Shown here: positions 46,896 through 63,900 of the stretch, piece by piece | How the letters are laid out: each line of letters begins with the position of its first letter | How positions within the stretch are numbered: position 1 is the stretch's first letter | Assembly (NCBI GenBank): GCA_963969595.1 | Contig: OZ018417.1 | Location: 20,896,501 to 20,960,500 of the forward strand | Length of the DNA stretch: 64,000 nucleotides | Direction of reading: 5' to 3' | From: Neckera pumila | Taxonomy: Eukaryota > Streptophyta > Bryopsida > Hypnales > Neckeraceae | Made by a program: the position numbers and the translations under genes | Notes under the pieces: generated by a model | The model's input: the letters and a program-made list of their open reading frames with translations, nothing else | Databases searched by the model: none | Told to the model about the DNA's origin: nothing

Positions 46896-49440
46896 GCTTA
46901 CACAAGTTAACTACACCTAAAAGCTACACTGAGGAAAATTATTCTAATGGTAATTTTTAACATATTATTGTTAGCGCATCTAAGAGGATTACGACGCACC
47001 AAAGAATGTAATATTTGGATAATGTATGATTGCCAAATTATCAGGATTTGAAGTTTATAGATAGTTGACACAAATTCTTAAGTTAATGTGTTTGTACACT
47101 CTCAAAATCAACGTTGTGCAAGAGATTAGGGTTGAAGAAAAATTGGTAGTTGACACAGATTCTAAAATTAATGCGTGTCAAAATCAACCATGTGCAAGAT
47201 TTTAGGTTGTCATGTTTCGATATGTGACTCAATTCGGTACCTCTACCTCGAGAGTGGCTCAAAGCAAGCCCCAAAATCTTGTTTCAAATCTCCTCCCTCT
47301 GGGTAGAGATTCTTAAACCCTGTCTTAAAATCTTTATTCGAGATGCAGAGCCAAAACTTGAAGGTCTGAGACTCCGTAAATGGCAATGGTTCCTTTCGGT
47401 TTTGACGAGGTATGATTCAAAGTTAGAGTTGAATTAGCTTCTGCAGCAGCAGAAAGTGTTAGCCCAAACCTGAATTCGAAGGAGAAAAACACGACCAAGT
47501 TAACTGCTAGGATGTCGAAACACCCATGTATTCCAGGTCCTGAATTTTTCACTGGGACACGGATAGTATTCGTATCCCTCTGCACCTCAGCATTGCAATA
47601 AATTTTAAGGTAAGTAATTAGGGCAAGATTCTCCACGGGAATAAGCAAAAGTGATAGCCCGAGTTGGTGCTACTTCTTTTCACCACTAATAGAATCCCAA
47701 CTTGATTAGATTTGGTTAGATTAAGCTGTAAAAACCTCAATTGGTCTAACTCGTCATGCTACTAATGATACAGTGTCTCTTAGTTGCTTTCCTTACATAA
47801 ATGACTGAGAAAGGTTTTAAGAATAAAACAGCATGTAGTACAGTTCACAAAGCATGAACCCTATTACACAAGTTTACTCTTAGTAAAGGGAGTCACATAA
47901 GAAAAGCATGCTCAAAATACAAGCAGAAAGTTCTCAATTTTTTAATGTTGTTGTTATTGGCATTGAAGACTTGCTGAATGACAATAATGTCAGAAAGTGC
48001 CTCATTTTTTGAGGGTCAAGAGAATTGAATTTCTCCACAGTACAGATATGTAGGATTGTGTTTCCAATTGCTCAGCTTCTCAGCTGGTCTTGCAAATCCT
48101 TGCTGCCTATGACATACAGTACTACCTTCAAAAATTTAAAATATACTATGAGTTTCAGTTACTTTGGAGTATGCTACCTTCAAAATTTGCTGGAGCCTAA
48201 GGATTGCTGTTTACGACTAATTTAAAATGCGCACCGCAAGGATAAACCTGTAAAGGAACATTGGGGACATGATACTGTGCCCTAAACATGGTGTCGCAAG
48301 CTTGTGTGAGTTCCACCCATGATCTGCAAAGATGATTCACCCCCGAGCTCACGAACCTGAGTTCTCAAATCCAATTACTCGCAATTTTGTCGATAAAACT
48401 CATACCAAACGGTAGTACTTGCTATCTGCACCAACAGAATTTTCATTCAAGCTGATCTTGGGACCAAAACATCAATTTCTTAATATTGGCGCCATTCAAA
48501 GTGCCAAAATTCAATGTATAATTCAAGTGGCATAGTCGAAGATTATGTCATGGTTAGTTTGTGAAAATTCAACTCGAAGGCCAAGCTTGTAGGAGGAATT
48601 GTCTTTGACAAGATAACATGTGTATGAAGGAATAAAAGAAGATCAGCAACAGGCTTGAGAAAGAACATTGAAAGCAAGAATCATATTAATTGTCAAACAA
48701 AATGAGGAGTAGTGATAATTTTTTCTTTGCTTAAATATTTCTTTTCTTGCATGGATAGGAATGACAGGCCACCTTTGCTAACATTAAGTTGCATAACTTG
48801 GTTCTATTGTAGATTTAAGATTCCAAATGATTCTTTGAAAAAATGTCAATGACGTAAATTGTTTGACAATATAACAAGAATGACATTCAATGTGATACTT
48901 CTTCTGGATTTGCAATAGCAAAACACATTGAAACAAAGTGAATTACTCCAAGTTACTATTTCATTAAGGATTATCTTGTGACCAAAGTCTTTCTTCTTTC
49001 TATGCAATAACAAATCTTGAAACAAAGTAGAACTCCACCAATTTCAAATTAATTGGAATGCCACCATTGATATAAATTCTTTCAATGTCCACAAGCCATC
49101 TTCATTAGGAGGTTTAAGACAATATGAAGCACAACATTTGAGGAAAGAAAAGTGAAAATCACCTTAGCTTGATGACCACAAGGTTGCACCCTTTCATACA
49201 TGTAGCTTGAATTGGGCTCTTCATTCATGTTATTTCTTAATGTTAGAGTTATTCTTTGCACCTCTTCATCTCTATTTAGATGTCATACATATTAGATACT
49301 AAGCTGTCCTATTTGTGTTACCTATTCAATTGAACCTATTTGTGTTGTTGTGCATTGCACATTTTGAAATTTACAAAAACCTTTCCTAAACCCAAAAGAA
49401 TTGTTAGAATTTGTTGAAAAACTTATGTATTATGAAGAAG
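46896..49440. other. Upstream region of the kelch gene and spacer
   Basis: Presumed promoter side of the minus-strand gene, then spacer. Frames at 47334-47648 and elsewhere are short and unrecognised. Confidence 0.4.
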
Positions 49441-49693
49441 TCTTTCCCTACACACTGTAGTGTTCAAGAAAACAATTATTTCCAACTTTGAATGCTAATA
49501 TCTTCTAATCTGTGCGGCAGTGCGGTCAAACTTTATGAAATTTTTACCACATGATTGGAGATAAGTTAAGTACAAGATCCTATGGTTACACTCTAAAAAA
49601 TATATTTTTTCTCTTTTCTTGGATAAACGCAACGAAACTAATAGTTTTGAGTTATTTTTGACAGTAAAATGGCCTTGAGACTTTAGGAGTTAA
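49440..49693 (+). mobile_element. TTAA element, right end only
   Basis: Ends ACTTTAGGAGTTAA and matches the right third of the elements at 30303-31223 and 31879-32775 (AAGTACAAGATCCTATGGTTA). The left end is not visible; the start given is approximate. Confidence 0.6.
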
Positions 49694-50097
49694 GACCAAT
49701 AGCCAAATTTTGCCTAGGTATCACCTGATTTTCATACAAATATCACCAAGTATCACCCAAGTATCACATGATTATTGAAGAAACAATTGGCTCCTTCTCC
49801 AAAATGAAAAAAAAACACTATGCAAAACAACTGAGAGCAGCTCTAATGCAATGGCTAGATCTAGTACAGAACAGTATAATGCTGGGCCTACCAAAAAAAC
49901 ACGCCCCAATGCATATAGCATGGGGCTCTTTATTTTTCCGGACCCAGCAATTTCCATCCACTGCACTGCATTTTAAGGAAATTTGAAGAGCCCGAAGTTG
50001 ACACACAATAGCAAAAGTCATAAATATCTCCCCTTTACAAGCCTTGTAATGTGTGCCAATTGATTGGAGCTTCCCTTTTTGCATGAAATATCTCTTT
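49694..50097. other. Intergenic spacer between two TTAA elements
   Basis: A frame is open on both strands (49768-50234) but shows no domain. Nothing recognised. Confidence 0.35.
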
Positions 50098-51031
50098 TTA
50101 ACCCCTAAAGGACCAACATGCATTTTTTGGCTGTATAGAAATTTTGGGCACATACATGTGATTAGAGACTTCCATCTTTTAGGCTGAAATTTTAATAGAA
50201 GGTGGGTGCAAGGAGTGTCTTTCATACGCACCAAATTTCATGACATTTGAAAATGTGAGTCAAAAGTTATGGCCTAATATGTTACTTTTTTTTGTAATTG
50301 GGCAGTTTGGGCAGATCAGAAAAAGTCACTTTTTAAAATAAAAAAAAATTGAAATTGGTTTTCTAGAATTATATATACTTAAAGAGCTTTGAATCCTCCC
50401 ATTTTGATTAATGAGTAAAAAATTATGAAGTTTTTAAGTTTGCGGGTAGTCATGGATTCTCTACTCTAAAATAAACTTTGAAGTCCTTTATCTTACTCAA
50501 TTTTCAATATTTTTTGAAAAAAATAAAATCATAGGATGTAGATTATTTATTACAACATTGTAACCATTGGGATTGGCATTTTTCAATTCCATAATTAAAT
50601 TGTTGACAATTTAATATTTTGAATCATAATCTACTACTATCTACTTACTATTTCTTTCCTATATGTTGTACAATTTTAAATGAAGTGAAATTTTTTAGGC
50701 ATGTAGCCAACTTATCTAGGAAAAGGAATCCAAAGAAGCACCGTCATTTTGGACATTTTTTCATTGAAAAGTGAGCTTGTGAAGTGCTGCTGCCCTGTTT
50801 TTCGCAGGGGCCAAAAAAATGGTTTCAGTGAATTTGAATGCTTATATCTTGCAATCCACGAGGTGGAAATTCCTGAAATTTTTACCATATGTTCTCAAGT
50901 CAGCATACTACAGGATCCTATGGTTACATTCTTCAAAAAAAGTTTTTTTTTCAAAAATTGGGTGCTTGTCCTAAAAATGGCAGTTTTTGAGCGTTTTGGA
51001 TGAAAACATAGTCATGGAACTTTAAGATTAA
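50098..51031 (+). mobile_element. TTAA-bounded element
   Basis: Starts TTAACCCCTAAAGGACC and ends GGAACTTTAAGATTAA. Same interior and orientation as 19541-20914 without its insert. Confidence 0.8.
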
Positions 51032-51572
51032 CGTAGAATCTTTCTTCTTCTTCTTTTTATATTGCAGAAAGTCCATTTGAAATTTGGCTTGCCGGCTTTG
51101 CATTGGGGCCATTTTTTTCTACAAGTTGCAGGAACGGAATGAGGTCCGCCTCCTTGTGCTTCAAAATCTCGATACTGTACGTTTTTCCGTGTTCGCATTG
51201 GGCTTGCTCTGAAAGGGGCTTCTGGCTGCCCATGCCCTCTGCCCTGCCAAAACCCCTGGCAAACCCCTGCCGGCATCCCTGACACCCGTAACTTACTACT
51301 GCAGTACTCCTGTCACTCTCATCCTCTCACTCTCAGCTCCTCTCTCAGCTCATGAGCTGCTGCAGCGCCTGAACTTCCTGCACCTTCTTTCGCAGCCCCG
51401 CCTGCAGCTGCCCCTCCCCACTCCGTCTCTCCCGTTTCAGCAATGTCCCTCTCACCTCCGCGCTGATCAAAATACCCCCAGCCCACAATTGCAAAACCTC
51501 CGCAAGGGCAACAAGCACCAGCTAGCTAGAACGTACGTAACAGACAGTCGAGCGAAGGCAACAGTAACAGCC
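51032..51572 (+). promoter_or_regulatory. Upstream region of the RALF gene
   Basis: GC rises steeply after 51220. A CT-rich stretch (51300-51470, repeats of CTCTCA and CTCCTC) precedes the start codon, as in many plant promoters. No TATA box can be assigned with confidence. Confidence 0.4.
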
Positions 51573-51875
51573 ATGGCGTTGCGCTTCCCAGCAACGGCGA
51601 CGTTCCTGGTTTTCATGCTCGTGGTGGGCTCCTGCCAGGGCGAGCATCTGGTGGCCACGACGCAACCAGCTCCCGCATTGCTGGCCATGGGCTTCGACGC
51701 CAGTTTGGCGGCTTCCAGCCAGTACTATATCTCCTACGGCTCGCTGGACGCCAACCGCGCGCCTTGCCCTGCGGGGACGGGACGGAGCTACTACACGCAG
51801 AGTTGCCAGGGCTCGGGGGCTGTGCAGCCGTATGTGCGCAGTTGCAACCAAATCACGAGGTGCGCCCGTGGCTAA
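51573..51875 (+). CDS. RALF-type secreted signalling peptide precursor (100 aa)
   Basis: RALF peptides are cysteine-rich apoplastic hormones that signal through FERONIA/CrRLK1L receptors and LLG or LRX partners. The ATG at 51573 sits in GCCATGG and begins a signal peptide (FLVFMLVVGSCQG, residues about 11-23); an upstream in-frame ATG at 51489 would bury the signal peptide, so I reject it. The mature region carries the receptor-binding YISY (49-52), then GSLDANRAPCP, GRSYY and four cysteines spaced as in RALFs, with the C-terminal signature QITRC. There is no RRxL site for S1P processing in the short propeptide, as in RALF groups thought to be released by signal peptidase alone. Single exon, typical of the family. 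Strongly GC-rich coding. Confidence 0.93.
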   Translation: MALRFPATATFLVFMLVVGSCQGEHLVATTQPAPALLAMGFDASLAASSQYYISYGSLDANRAPCPAGTGRSYYTQSCQGSGAVQPYVRSCNQITRCARG

Positions 51876-52570
51876 TGGTGGTGGAGGAAGAGCTGAGGTC
51901 CAAGACGGGCAGGGTGCTGTATGTCCATCGTAGGCTTTTGTTTCTTTCTTTGGTTGTAGCTTTTTTAGGTTTGTGTGTGTTAGTGTAGTGTGCGCATTGG
52001 CATTTGTTGTTTAGCAAATTGGAGCTTGGTGTTTGGATCCTTGTGGAGCTAGTAGTTAGGAGGACTTCTCCGGCTCGTCATTTATACTGGCCTGGCTAAG
52101 GCGGGTCAAAGTTATTCTTTCATTTTCTAGGTGGCATGGGCATGGGCTTGGGTATGGGAATGCATTGGTTGGGGTGAGTGACCATTTTACATTAGAATGG
52201 TAGATCTGCATGCATGTGACAAAGAAAAGGCTAAAACAATTTTTAGGTTCCTTGCTCAGATTTCTGAGATGCGTGAAAGACATTTCCTTGCAGCTGTGAT
52301 ATTATTTATTCGACACAGAAACCATGGCTGTTCAAGGAGCTCTGGACATCAGATGTGTTCTGTTCTTATTTGCCTTCTTTTCTTGTTTGTGGATTAGCAT
52401 TGTGTGCATATTGGCGTTTATTGTTTGGAGCTTGGTATCTTGATCAATGGGCTTCGTTAGGAGAACTTTCGGAACGAAGCTCGTTATGGATATATGCTGC
52501 CTTTGGGGTTAGAAGTATTCTTTAATTTTCTGCGTTGGTATGGAAATGCGTTTGTGGAGGAGAGATAGCT
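51876..52570 (+). repeat. RALF 3' flank with a diverged duplication
   Basis: 51982-52190 and 52396-52570 share an ordered set of phrases (GTGCGCATTGGC or GTGTGCATATTGGC, TTGGAGCTTGGT, TAGGAGGACTT, GGAATGCATT). A direct duplication of the 3' flank is likely. The RALF 3' untranslated region lies at its left. Confidence 0.55.
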
Positions 52571-54720
52571 CATTGAACCAATTTAAAATTTGAATGATAG
52601 AGTCTGGACAATTGATTGAACCATTTGACATTCGAATCAAAAGTCCATATATGGAAACTACTATTTTTTAGGTCCCCTTCGAGATGGATTTAGAACATTG
52701 ATTTAACTTGGATGGAAGCTCTTGTGATTACTCATGTGAGAAGCGTTAGTTGTACCAGTATACATTTTGTTCTTCTTACGTTTACTTGGCTACTGGCTTC
52801 TGGTTTGTGTCATGAAGTATACCTCTGAGACGAGACATCAATGGTAGCATTTGTTATTTAGGTCCATGTGGACATGTGGTTCAGTATTCAAAAAAACCTT
52901 CAACGAATTCTTCGTTTATGGTGGTCTTCAGACCAAAGTCATTGTACTTGGGTTTCTTTTCTTGTTGGAGCTTTTATGATTTACCGAAGGAAACACTGGC
53001 TCTTGTTTTTGAACTTCGAATTTGAGTAGGGTCTAATAATGCATTTTGGACGGAGAGGTTTTTGACTGCACGATTTTTTAGAATATGTGGCAAGTGAAGT
53101 ACAAAGAACATTGTTATTAACTTAGATGGAAGCTCTATCAATGGATTGTGATTTCGAGCTTTGCTTGAAGCTAATTTATGGTAGGATTCGTGTGAGAAAT
53201 CATTAGCCGTTTGAGCCCCATGTCTTATTTGCTGTGACATACTGGTATCCTCAGGGACATGATCGATTGTCTGGGACTTGCCTCAGGTTACTTAGCCTTG
53301 TCAGTTCCTGGTTTTCAATATATTCGTTGAAGCTCTTGCATAAGAGGATTGGGAGTCAGTTACGCTTGAGAGATACACGTGCAGTGGAATTCGCTGACGC
53401 TGGAGGTAAGTGTTTTAGTACATTCAGTTGTACTAAATGATTACAGTTTTTCTAATTTTCTCTTGGGACATACGGCTATATTGATTTGTCCCAATTGTAT
53501 GTATTGCAAAATAACCTTCCATATGATTTTTATAAGGGAAGAATGTTTTCATCCATTGTATATGTACAACTGTAGTGTTATTCATGTTGAAGAATTTTCA
53601 CAAATGTTGTTAGTTAAAATTCTTGCCTTGTAAGAATTATAACCATACGTGAGTTCATCTTGTAACCCGCACTAATAGGACAAATCAATGTAGTTGTCAA
53701 CGATCATAAGGAACAATCTTGACTTTTCTTCCTTGAGAAGCGATGGCAATGGACAAGAGTTTTTGTTTTTATTATCAAGCTAGGGTGATAGGTCATGGAT
53801 AATTGCAAAAATTGTATTGCACACCTCATTAGTCCAAGTGAGATTGACCTATTCATTTTCAAGATGGTAATTAGATTATTAGATAGTCATTTGTGTGTTC
53901 ATTTGTCATGCCTTACAACTAAACTATATTAAAATGTCTCCTTCCCAATTGCATTCCTTTTCTACACAAATGCAACATTTTAGTTTTAAAATCTTGAATA
54001 AGTGTAGATAGGGATTTAGAAAAAGCTTTCGAACGCTTACCTTAGAGCATTTTCTTTGGTGTTTGACCTTGTATAACTAATTTATATCTCACTCTTTATT
54101 TGTGTCACTTTTTCACTCTTACGTTTTTGAAATGTAGAGAGGAATATTTTGTGAAATATTCTCTAATTTTGAATGGATGATATAGTCATGGATTAACCAA
54201 AAGAATTTCAAAGTAGAATGGTATTGCCACATTGGATGGATGTGCATAAAGTTGGATGAATAAATGATGTTTTGTCCATAATCTACATATTTTGAAATGT
54301 AAATAACTTCAACACTCCAATCAAGATCACTAGTTATGATAACTTGAAAACTTGAAAATTCAATCCTGTGAATCCCTACCTGACTACCTGAGAGGTTCAT
54401 TTGCCTGTCAGTGCTTTGTAGTTAAGTGTGTCGAGTGACTCGAGTCCTCTGTTTTCCGTACCCTACGTGATGGTACTATTTTCTTCAGACACAAGTACAA
54501 GACTACTTGAAAGGGTATTGATTTCAAATATCACCATTGTTCATCACTCTATCAGGTGATAAATGAAATCAGTACCTTTCCTGACAGAAGGATACTCCCA
54601 GAATATCATGTCATAATAGAGTTTCAATGCTTTTATAAAGCTTCTGCAACAATAAGTGAAGTTGAAAATTAAAAATGAGCACGATTCAACTCAGTAGACT
54701 ACTTACCAAGATTTCGAACT
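52571..54720. other. Intergenic, nothing recognised
   Basis: Only unassigned short frames. At 54500-54640 the minus strand has an acceptor-like CAG followed by a short open stretch that might be another exon of the orphan fragment at 54721-54955. Confidence 0.4.
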
Positions 54721-54955
54721 TCAGTCACCCAATGCTGACAACACATCATCATTACCAAGGTTAGAGACATCAAACTTCAGTTGGTTTTTGTTTGCAATGG
54801 CCACATTTCCATAAAATATGGTAAACTCATTCCACTTTCCGGACTTCATGGATCCCTGTAGTAATCGGTACTCATCTGCAAGCGTTGAGTTGGTTACAAA
54901 AGCAAAATCTGTTGTTGAGTGGCAAGTGTGATTCCTAAGGACATAGTAGTAATAA
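54721..54955 (-). pseudogene. Orphan terminal coding exon of an unidentified gene
   Basis: After an acceptor-like TGATGCAG at 54956, the minus strand is open for 77 codons to a TGA at 54721. It has ordinary protein composition, including YYYYVLRNHTCHSTTDF, DEYRLLQGSMKSGKWNEF and FYGNVAIANKNQLKFDVSNL. I do not recognise the family. Only about 240 bases separate it from the RPT5 stop codon, with no room for upstream exons. It is either a 3' fragment left from a lost gene, an exon captured by RPT5 transcripts, or a chance frame. Codon usage and lack of stops make chance the least likely of these. Confidence 0.45.
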
Positions 54956-55198
54956 CTGCATCACAGATTCGCAGCTTGAGACAAACGGTCTCTACTGATA
55001 GAAAGAAATAACCAAATGAAAGCTCCTGTGCAGATGCGATCAATACCACGGAATACACTGGACCTGATCATAGCTCATGTACAATGGGAGATTAAACCTA
55101 GCACTTCATCTGGTGCCTTACATTCTGACAAAGTTCGAATCTCTGGGTGTATCCAAGCAGAAATCCAAAGCCGAAGTCTGCACCTTGAAAAGGAATCT

Positions 55199-58833
<3,635 letters not shown>

Positions 58834-59699
58834 GCTGTTGCTCTCCTCTCGTTTCTTCTGTTCTGTTCTATTCTATTCTGTTCGATTCTCTACTATCTTC
58901 TTCAAATGCTTTCTCGAGATTGCTCCTTCGTCGCCAACAAATTGCAGCGAATGTGAAAATCCAACGGAGCTCGAGCCTTCAGTTTGAAAATGGAATTAGG
59001 GTTTCAAGGCTGTCGACCAGATTCTCATCCGAAATCACTTATCATCTACAAAATTTCATCACAATCTACCGTTTGCATCCGATTCCCCAAATTCTGTGGC
59101 CACTTCTTACTTGGAGAGGATGTGATATCAAAACTACACAGAAATGGATTTTCTCATTTGTTTTCAAAAAAATAAATAAAATAGATGTTGCCATTGTTTC
59201 AAAAAATAAAAATATAAAAATATAAAACTACACTAATAATGAATTTAGTGTGTACAAAACTAATTGCAAACTCTAACAATAAATGGCAACAACGCCGCTA
59301 AGGGGGGTACTCAAAAACTGCCACTTTTTGGAACTGTGCCTAGATTGGTCAATTTTCACATTTCCTTGTTGGCAAGTGAAAGGAGATTCCAACACACCAA
59401 AGAACGAGGCATTTAGATATTATACGTAAAAGTTATGAAGTGTCAAAGTTTGTTTTAATAGATGTTCGAAAATTGTTTCTTCAATATACGTACATAATAG
59501 TGATGGCGGTTTTCTAAGCCAAAGCGCAATTTTGGATGTACCCATCTTATATGTAAACAATAATCATAGTATCTTTGAAATAATGAAATTCATATTGGAT
59601 GAAATTTTAGTACATTTTATCAAATTTTTTGGTAGTGATACTAGTGTTTATAGATGACATTAACTTCAGTATTAGAATAAATCTTTGTAGAATTATACT
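58834..59699. other. RPT5 5' leader, promoter side and spacer
   Basis: 58834-59000 is less AT-rich and probably holds the 5' untranslated region of RPT5. Beyond about 59150 the DNA is AT-rich and featureless to me. Confidence 0.45.
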
Positions 59700-60920
59700 T
59701 TAATCCCTTCGTGCCCAAATATTCTTTTGAATTTTTGGATATTTAGATATGCATATATGTTTGTTCAAGTATGTTATAACTTACCTTAATTTTATTAATT
59801 AGTCATAAGAGAAAATTGTTTTCTACATATTCAAGATGAATTTGGAGATTTCATATTATAATGAATAAAGTGCTTAATCACCATTAGAGAAGCCTATAGT
59901 ACCATCCATTAAGAATTTTGAAAAATACCAAATAATCAACTCATATAACCATTCCAAATTCCATTCTTACCTTGACATAAAAATGATATGAATAACCATG
60001 AATTCAAAGTAATTTCTATAAGAAGCAAAATTAGGGTGGTTGCATAGTATCATACATTATTCAACAAACTTAAATATTATTTTCTATAGTCAATATCAAG
60101 AAGTAGAATATGTTCTTGTTGTTGATTAATAAAAATTCAACACCCAAATCAATCCTCAATGAGAACCTACCATTGAGATGTACTATTGAAAAGTTGATAC
60201 AAACAAGGAAGCATAATGAGAAGACCAACAATAAATTTAATTAAGAAAAAGTTGAGCCACGCAATTATATGAAAAGAAAAATTTATTGATAGTTTAATCA
60301 TATACCACCTCAAATTAAACTATGTTTGATTGCATGGACTCAAAATGACACCCAAGCTTCACAACTTAATATGATTATGAAGGTGCACAATTAAGAAGGT
60401 TTTGTAATAAAGGGAAGAACTATATAGTTTCATGATAGGAACAAAATTGAATGTTGAACACATTTGGATTTGTCTATCTTTCAACATTATACAACATTCT
60501 CAAGTTGTTTCAAAGATTCAAGCATTTGCTTGGTTGAATGAGAAGTAATTTGAATGAAACATTCATCATCATAAATATGAACATTAGAACGCTTGTAGAT
60601 TAAATTCATCTATTTTTCACTATGAAGTATATATAAAAACTATTTGCCCATTCAAAAGTCAAGTTTTGACAATGGTGACCATATCACCTATCCTTCAGCA
60701 TTAGCTTTGACATTCCAAATCTAGACAATGAAAAAAGAGGTTATAAGGGGTTTTTTTTTTACTACAAAACTCTTCATTCATCCAAACCAATGATGACTTT
60801 GTAAAAACCACACTTTATGTATGACGATTTTAATGAAATTGAGGTAAATATTATATATTTATAAAGATATAAGTAAAAATATGCAAAAATTCAAGAAAAA
60901 TTTAGGTGCAAAAGGATTAA
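59700..60920 (+). mobile_element. TTAA-bounded element, TTAATCC subfamily
   Basis: Left TTAATCCCTTCGTGCCCAAA; right, inverse complemented, TTAATCCTTTTGCACCTAAA. Similarity continues inward (TTGAATTTTTGG against TTGAATTTTTGC, then ATATTT). Interior AT-rich, about 1.2 kb, no transposase. A diverged relative of part of it lies in intron 1 of the kelch gene. Confidence 0.7.
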
Positions 60921-63900
60921 AAAAGGTTGTCATGTATGGCCCACAATAAGGGCTTTCAATCCTATGTTCATAGAAACAAGCTTTACAATATCAACAATGA
61001 ATGTCAATTTTCTTAACTTAATAGTATTTTACTAATTTGGCAATTTTCAAGACTAGAGAATTGCAACAAAAATATACACATGTTCTAATTTTTAGATATT
61101 TATTTAAAAATTAAACTTTGCTAAAATAGATGTCATTATTTTTGGGCATAATAATTGCACCCGTTTAATGAAATTGACAATTTTGTGGATTACTTCCAAA
61201 CTACAAATCAATGTTCTTGCCAATATTTGACAAAGTGTATGCAAAATTCATTTGCTTTAGTTGAGTTAGTGACACTTTTAGTTTTGATTCCATTAGTTGC
61301 CCCCCTTAAGGGCCAAGCCCTAGTTTATTATAAAAAGAATACAAAAATTGTTGTTTCTATCGTAAAGTGCAAAAGATTTTAAAATCGTTTATTTTGCACA
61401 TCCAACAATAAAATCTTGAATTATACTTGTATAAAATGCATGGAAAAAGAATTCAGAATCTCTAACATGGTAGATTGTATGATATTAGTGTTCAAAATGA
61501 AAAGTTTTTAATATTTTGAACATTGCTAAATTAGATTTGTACACATTGAGTCTTCTCAACTTGAAACTTTTGCACTCTTTAGTTTTGAAGTAAAATCTTT
61601 ATAGTAGGGAATTGAGCTAAAAATATGATGAAATAAATTTGAAACATTAAAAATTGATTTTTCTTCTTAAAAAAATTGTCAAGTAAGTACATATAGAAGA
61701 TAAAATTAAATTACTAATAGATCTAAAATGGAATTGAAATATACTAATCTCAACAAAGAAAGTGTTGTATCAAACAATCTAAATTCTAAAATGTACACCT
61801 TTTTTTTCAAAAATTGTGAAAATTGAGTTTAGAAATGAATTCTATGTGCTATATATATATATTTTAGAAAGATTCTTTGATTGCCTATATAAAACTAGAG
61901 TCTCAACAACCCCCACATTATTAATGTAAGTAAAATAAAATTAAGCTTTTTATATAGATATAAATATTTTTTAAGGAAAAATAATTTTATAAGAAGTCAT
62001 TTTGCGACTATTTTTTGCTATCTAGGCTCAACTTTCACTATAAGAAACCCATATTTTTTAAGATGTTTTCGCTATTTCTTGGAACGCATTTTTGTGAACA
62101 TTGAATAAAACAACCCATGTTTTTATGTCAACAATGATATTTAAGTAGGTACAAGGTGCAAGGAAACATGTTTATGGGACCTTAGAAATTATTATGCAAT
62201 TATAATGTTGAGTCCATTTTGGTGGACACAATGATTAATTGAAGAATTATTTTACTAAATAATATTATACAAAAACACATGTTTATTTTTTCTATGTGTT
62301 CCAAATGTGATATATTCAACAAATTAAGATAAAAGAAATCTTATTCTCCATTGTTGACATTTGGACCTTAAATGGCCACCTAAATTCAATCAAAAGCGTT
62401 CTAAGTTTTCAAGAACAATCAATAGATATTGAAGAGATTTTGAGGCAAGCAATGGAAAGTTAAATACTTTTCATGCTTCAAGGAAGGAGAGAGCAACCGC
62501 ATATGTAGATTCCCTATAATTTCAACTTTGAAAATTCATTAGGAATAATACACATCTTGATCCCATTTACATACAACAGTTTTTTTCATCATTTTATAGT
62601 CTTCTTCATTGATCAAAATGAACAAATCAAACAAACTTAAGAGATCAAAAATCACCTAAATAATATGTCCAAAAAGTGATACCCTTATTATAATTGTCCA
62701 TGTGAGTAAAATCCGCATGGTGGTCTTCATTGAAGTTATAAAATCGTGAATAATCACCCCAATTTGAACTCTCTCAACCCCAATCCACATTGAAGTTGTC
62801 ATAATGCCAAGTCTTTACAATTTTCACTACATTAGGATGCACAAAGGTGCACTTGGCCCCTTTAGTAAGGTTCGCAATTGGATTGGAGACAATTTTGGTC
62901 TGTGTACCTAACTATTTTAAAAGATTTGAAAAATTCTAGAGAATATAAAAAGTTAGAAGTGGTTGACTTTCAATGAAAAATAAATCATAAATTCATTGCA
63001 TCTATTTCCAAATAATTATTCAAACAATGAAGTTGAGTTGATATTCATGGCCTCCCTAGCTTCTTGACTATCCTTGTACTCTTGTAGAGCATCCCAACAG
63101 ACCTAAAAATAAGAATTTTAATGGTCAATGCATTTAGATTTGGGATTGGGAATAAGCCTCAACTTTGGAAAAGAAAGTTTACGTGCACATCACTGGCTTA
63201 TTGGGAACTAAATTGGGGTGAAGAACTAAATCAAGTCTTTATATCTCAAATTGGTCAAATTTTGTATGTTTGTGTTGGAAAAAAAATGGGTTAACTTTAA
63301 TTTTTAAATGATCAAATTGTTAAGGCTTTGCATTTTTTTTAAATTAAGGCAAAAAAACTAAATCTGTATTATTTCTACTTTTTAGAACTTTGTGCAAATG
63401 AAAAGAAAAAGTTTGATACTTGTAGTCATACCACTTTCTTAAACTTCAAACAAATTCCAATATACCAACAGATAGACCATTTGGATATGAATGCAAAAGC
63501 CATAAATGATCAATAGTTAGAACTTAGAAGTTTGTAAACTTCTACTTCATGCTAAAGTATTTATACCCTTTTAACCTTGAAATACTTAAAGAGCCAAAAT
63601 TTGGTTTATAGATGGTCAAATATAGCTCTCTTCTTATAGTAAATTGGATTATTTTCATTCAAATCATTTTGGAAACTTCCTTGAATGTGCATGTAGCACT
63701 TGGTGTTGGAAATCTCCTCATTGAAAACTTACAGAATTTTCAGCAAAAGATGATCAATGATAAATTTATTGATCCTTATAGAGACCATTTTATTCTATTA
63801 AAAATTTTAACCTTCTTTGGCCTTGATTTGAGTTTTAGCCATTAAATTTATCATTTTTGAGTAAAAACCCACATAATGATATTAAGTTTTTTTGGTCTAA

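Noticed and set aside
51489..51572. Upstream in-frame start for RALF
   Set aside because: It would place 28 polar residues before the signal peptide; the ATG at 51573 has better context and normal family length.
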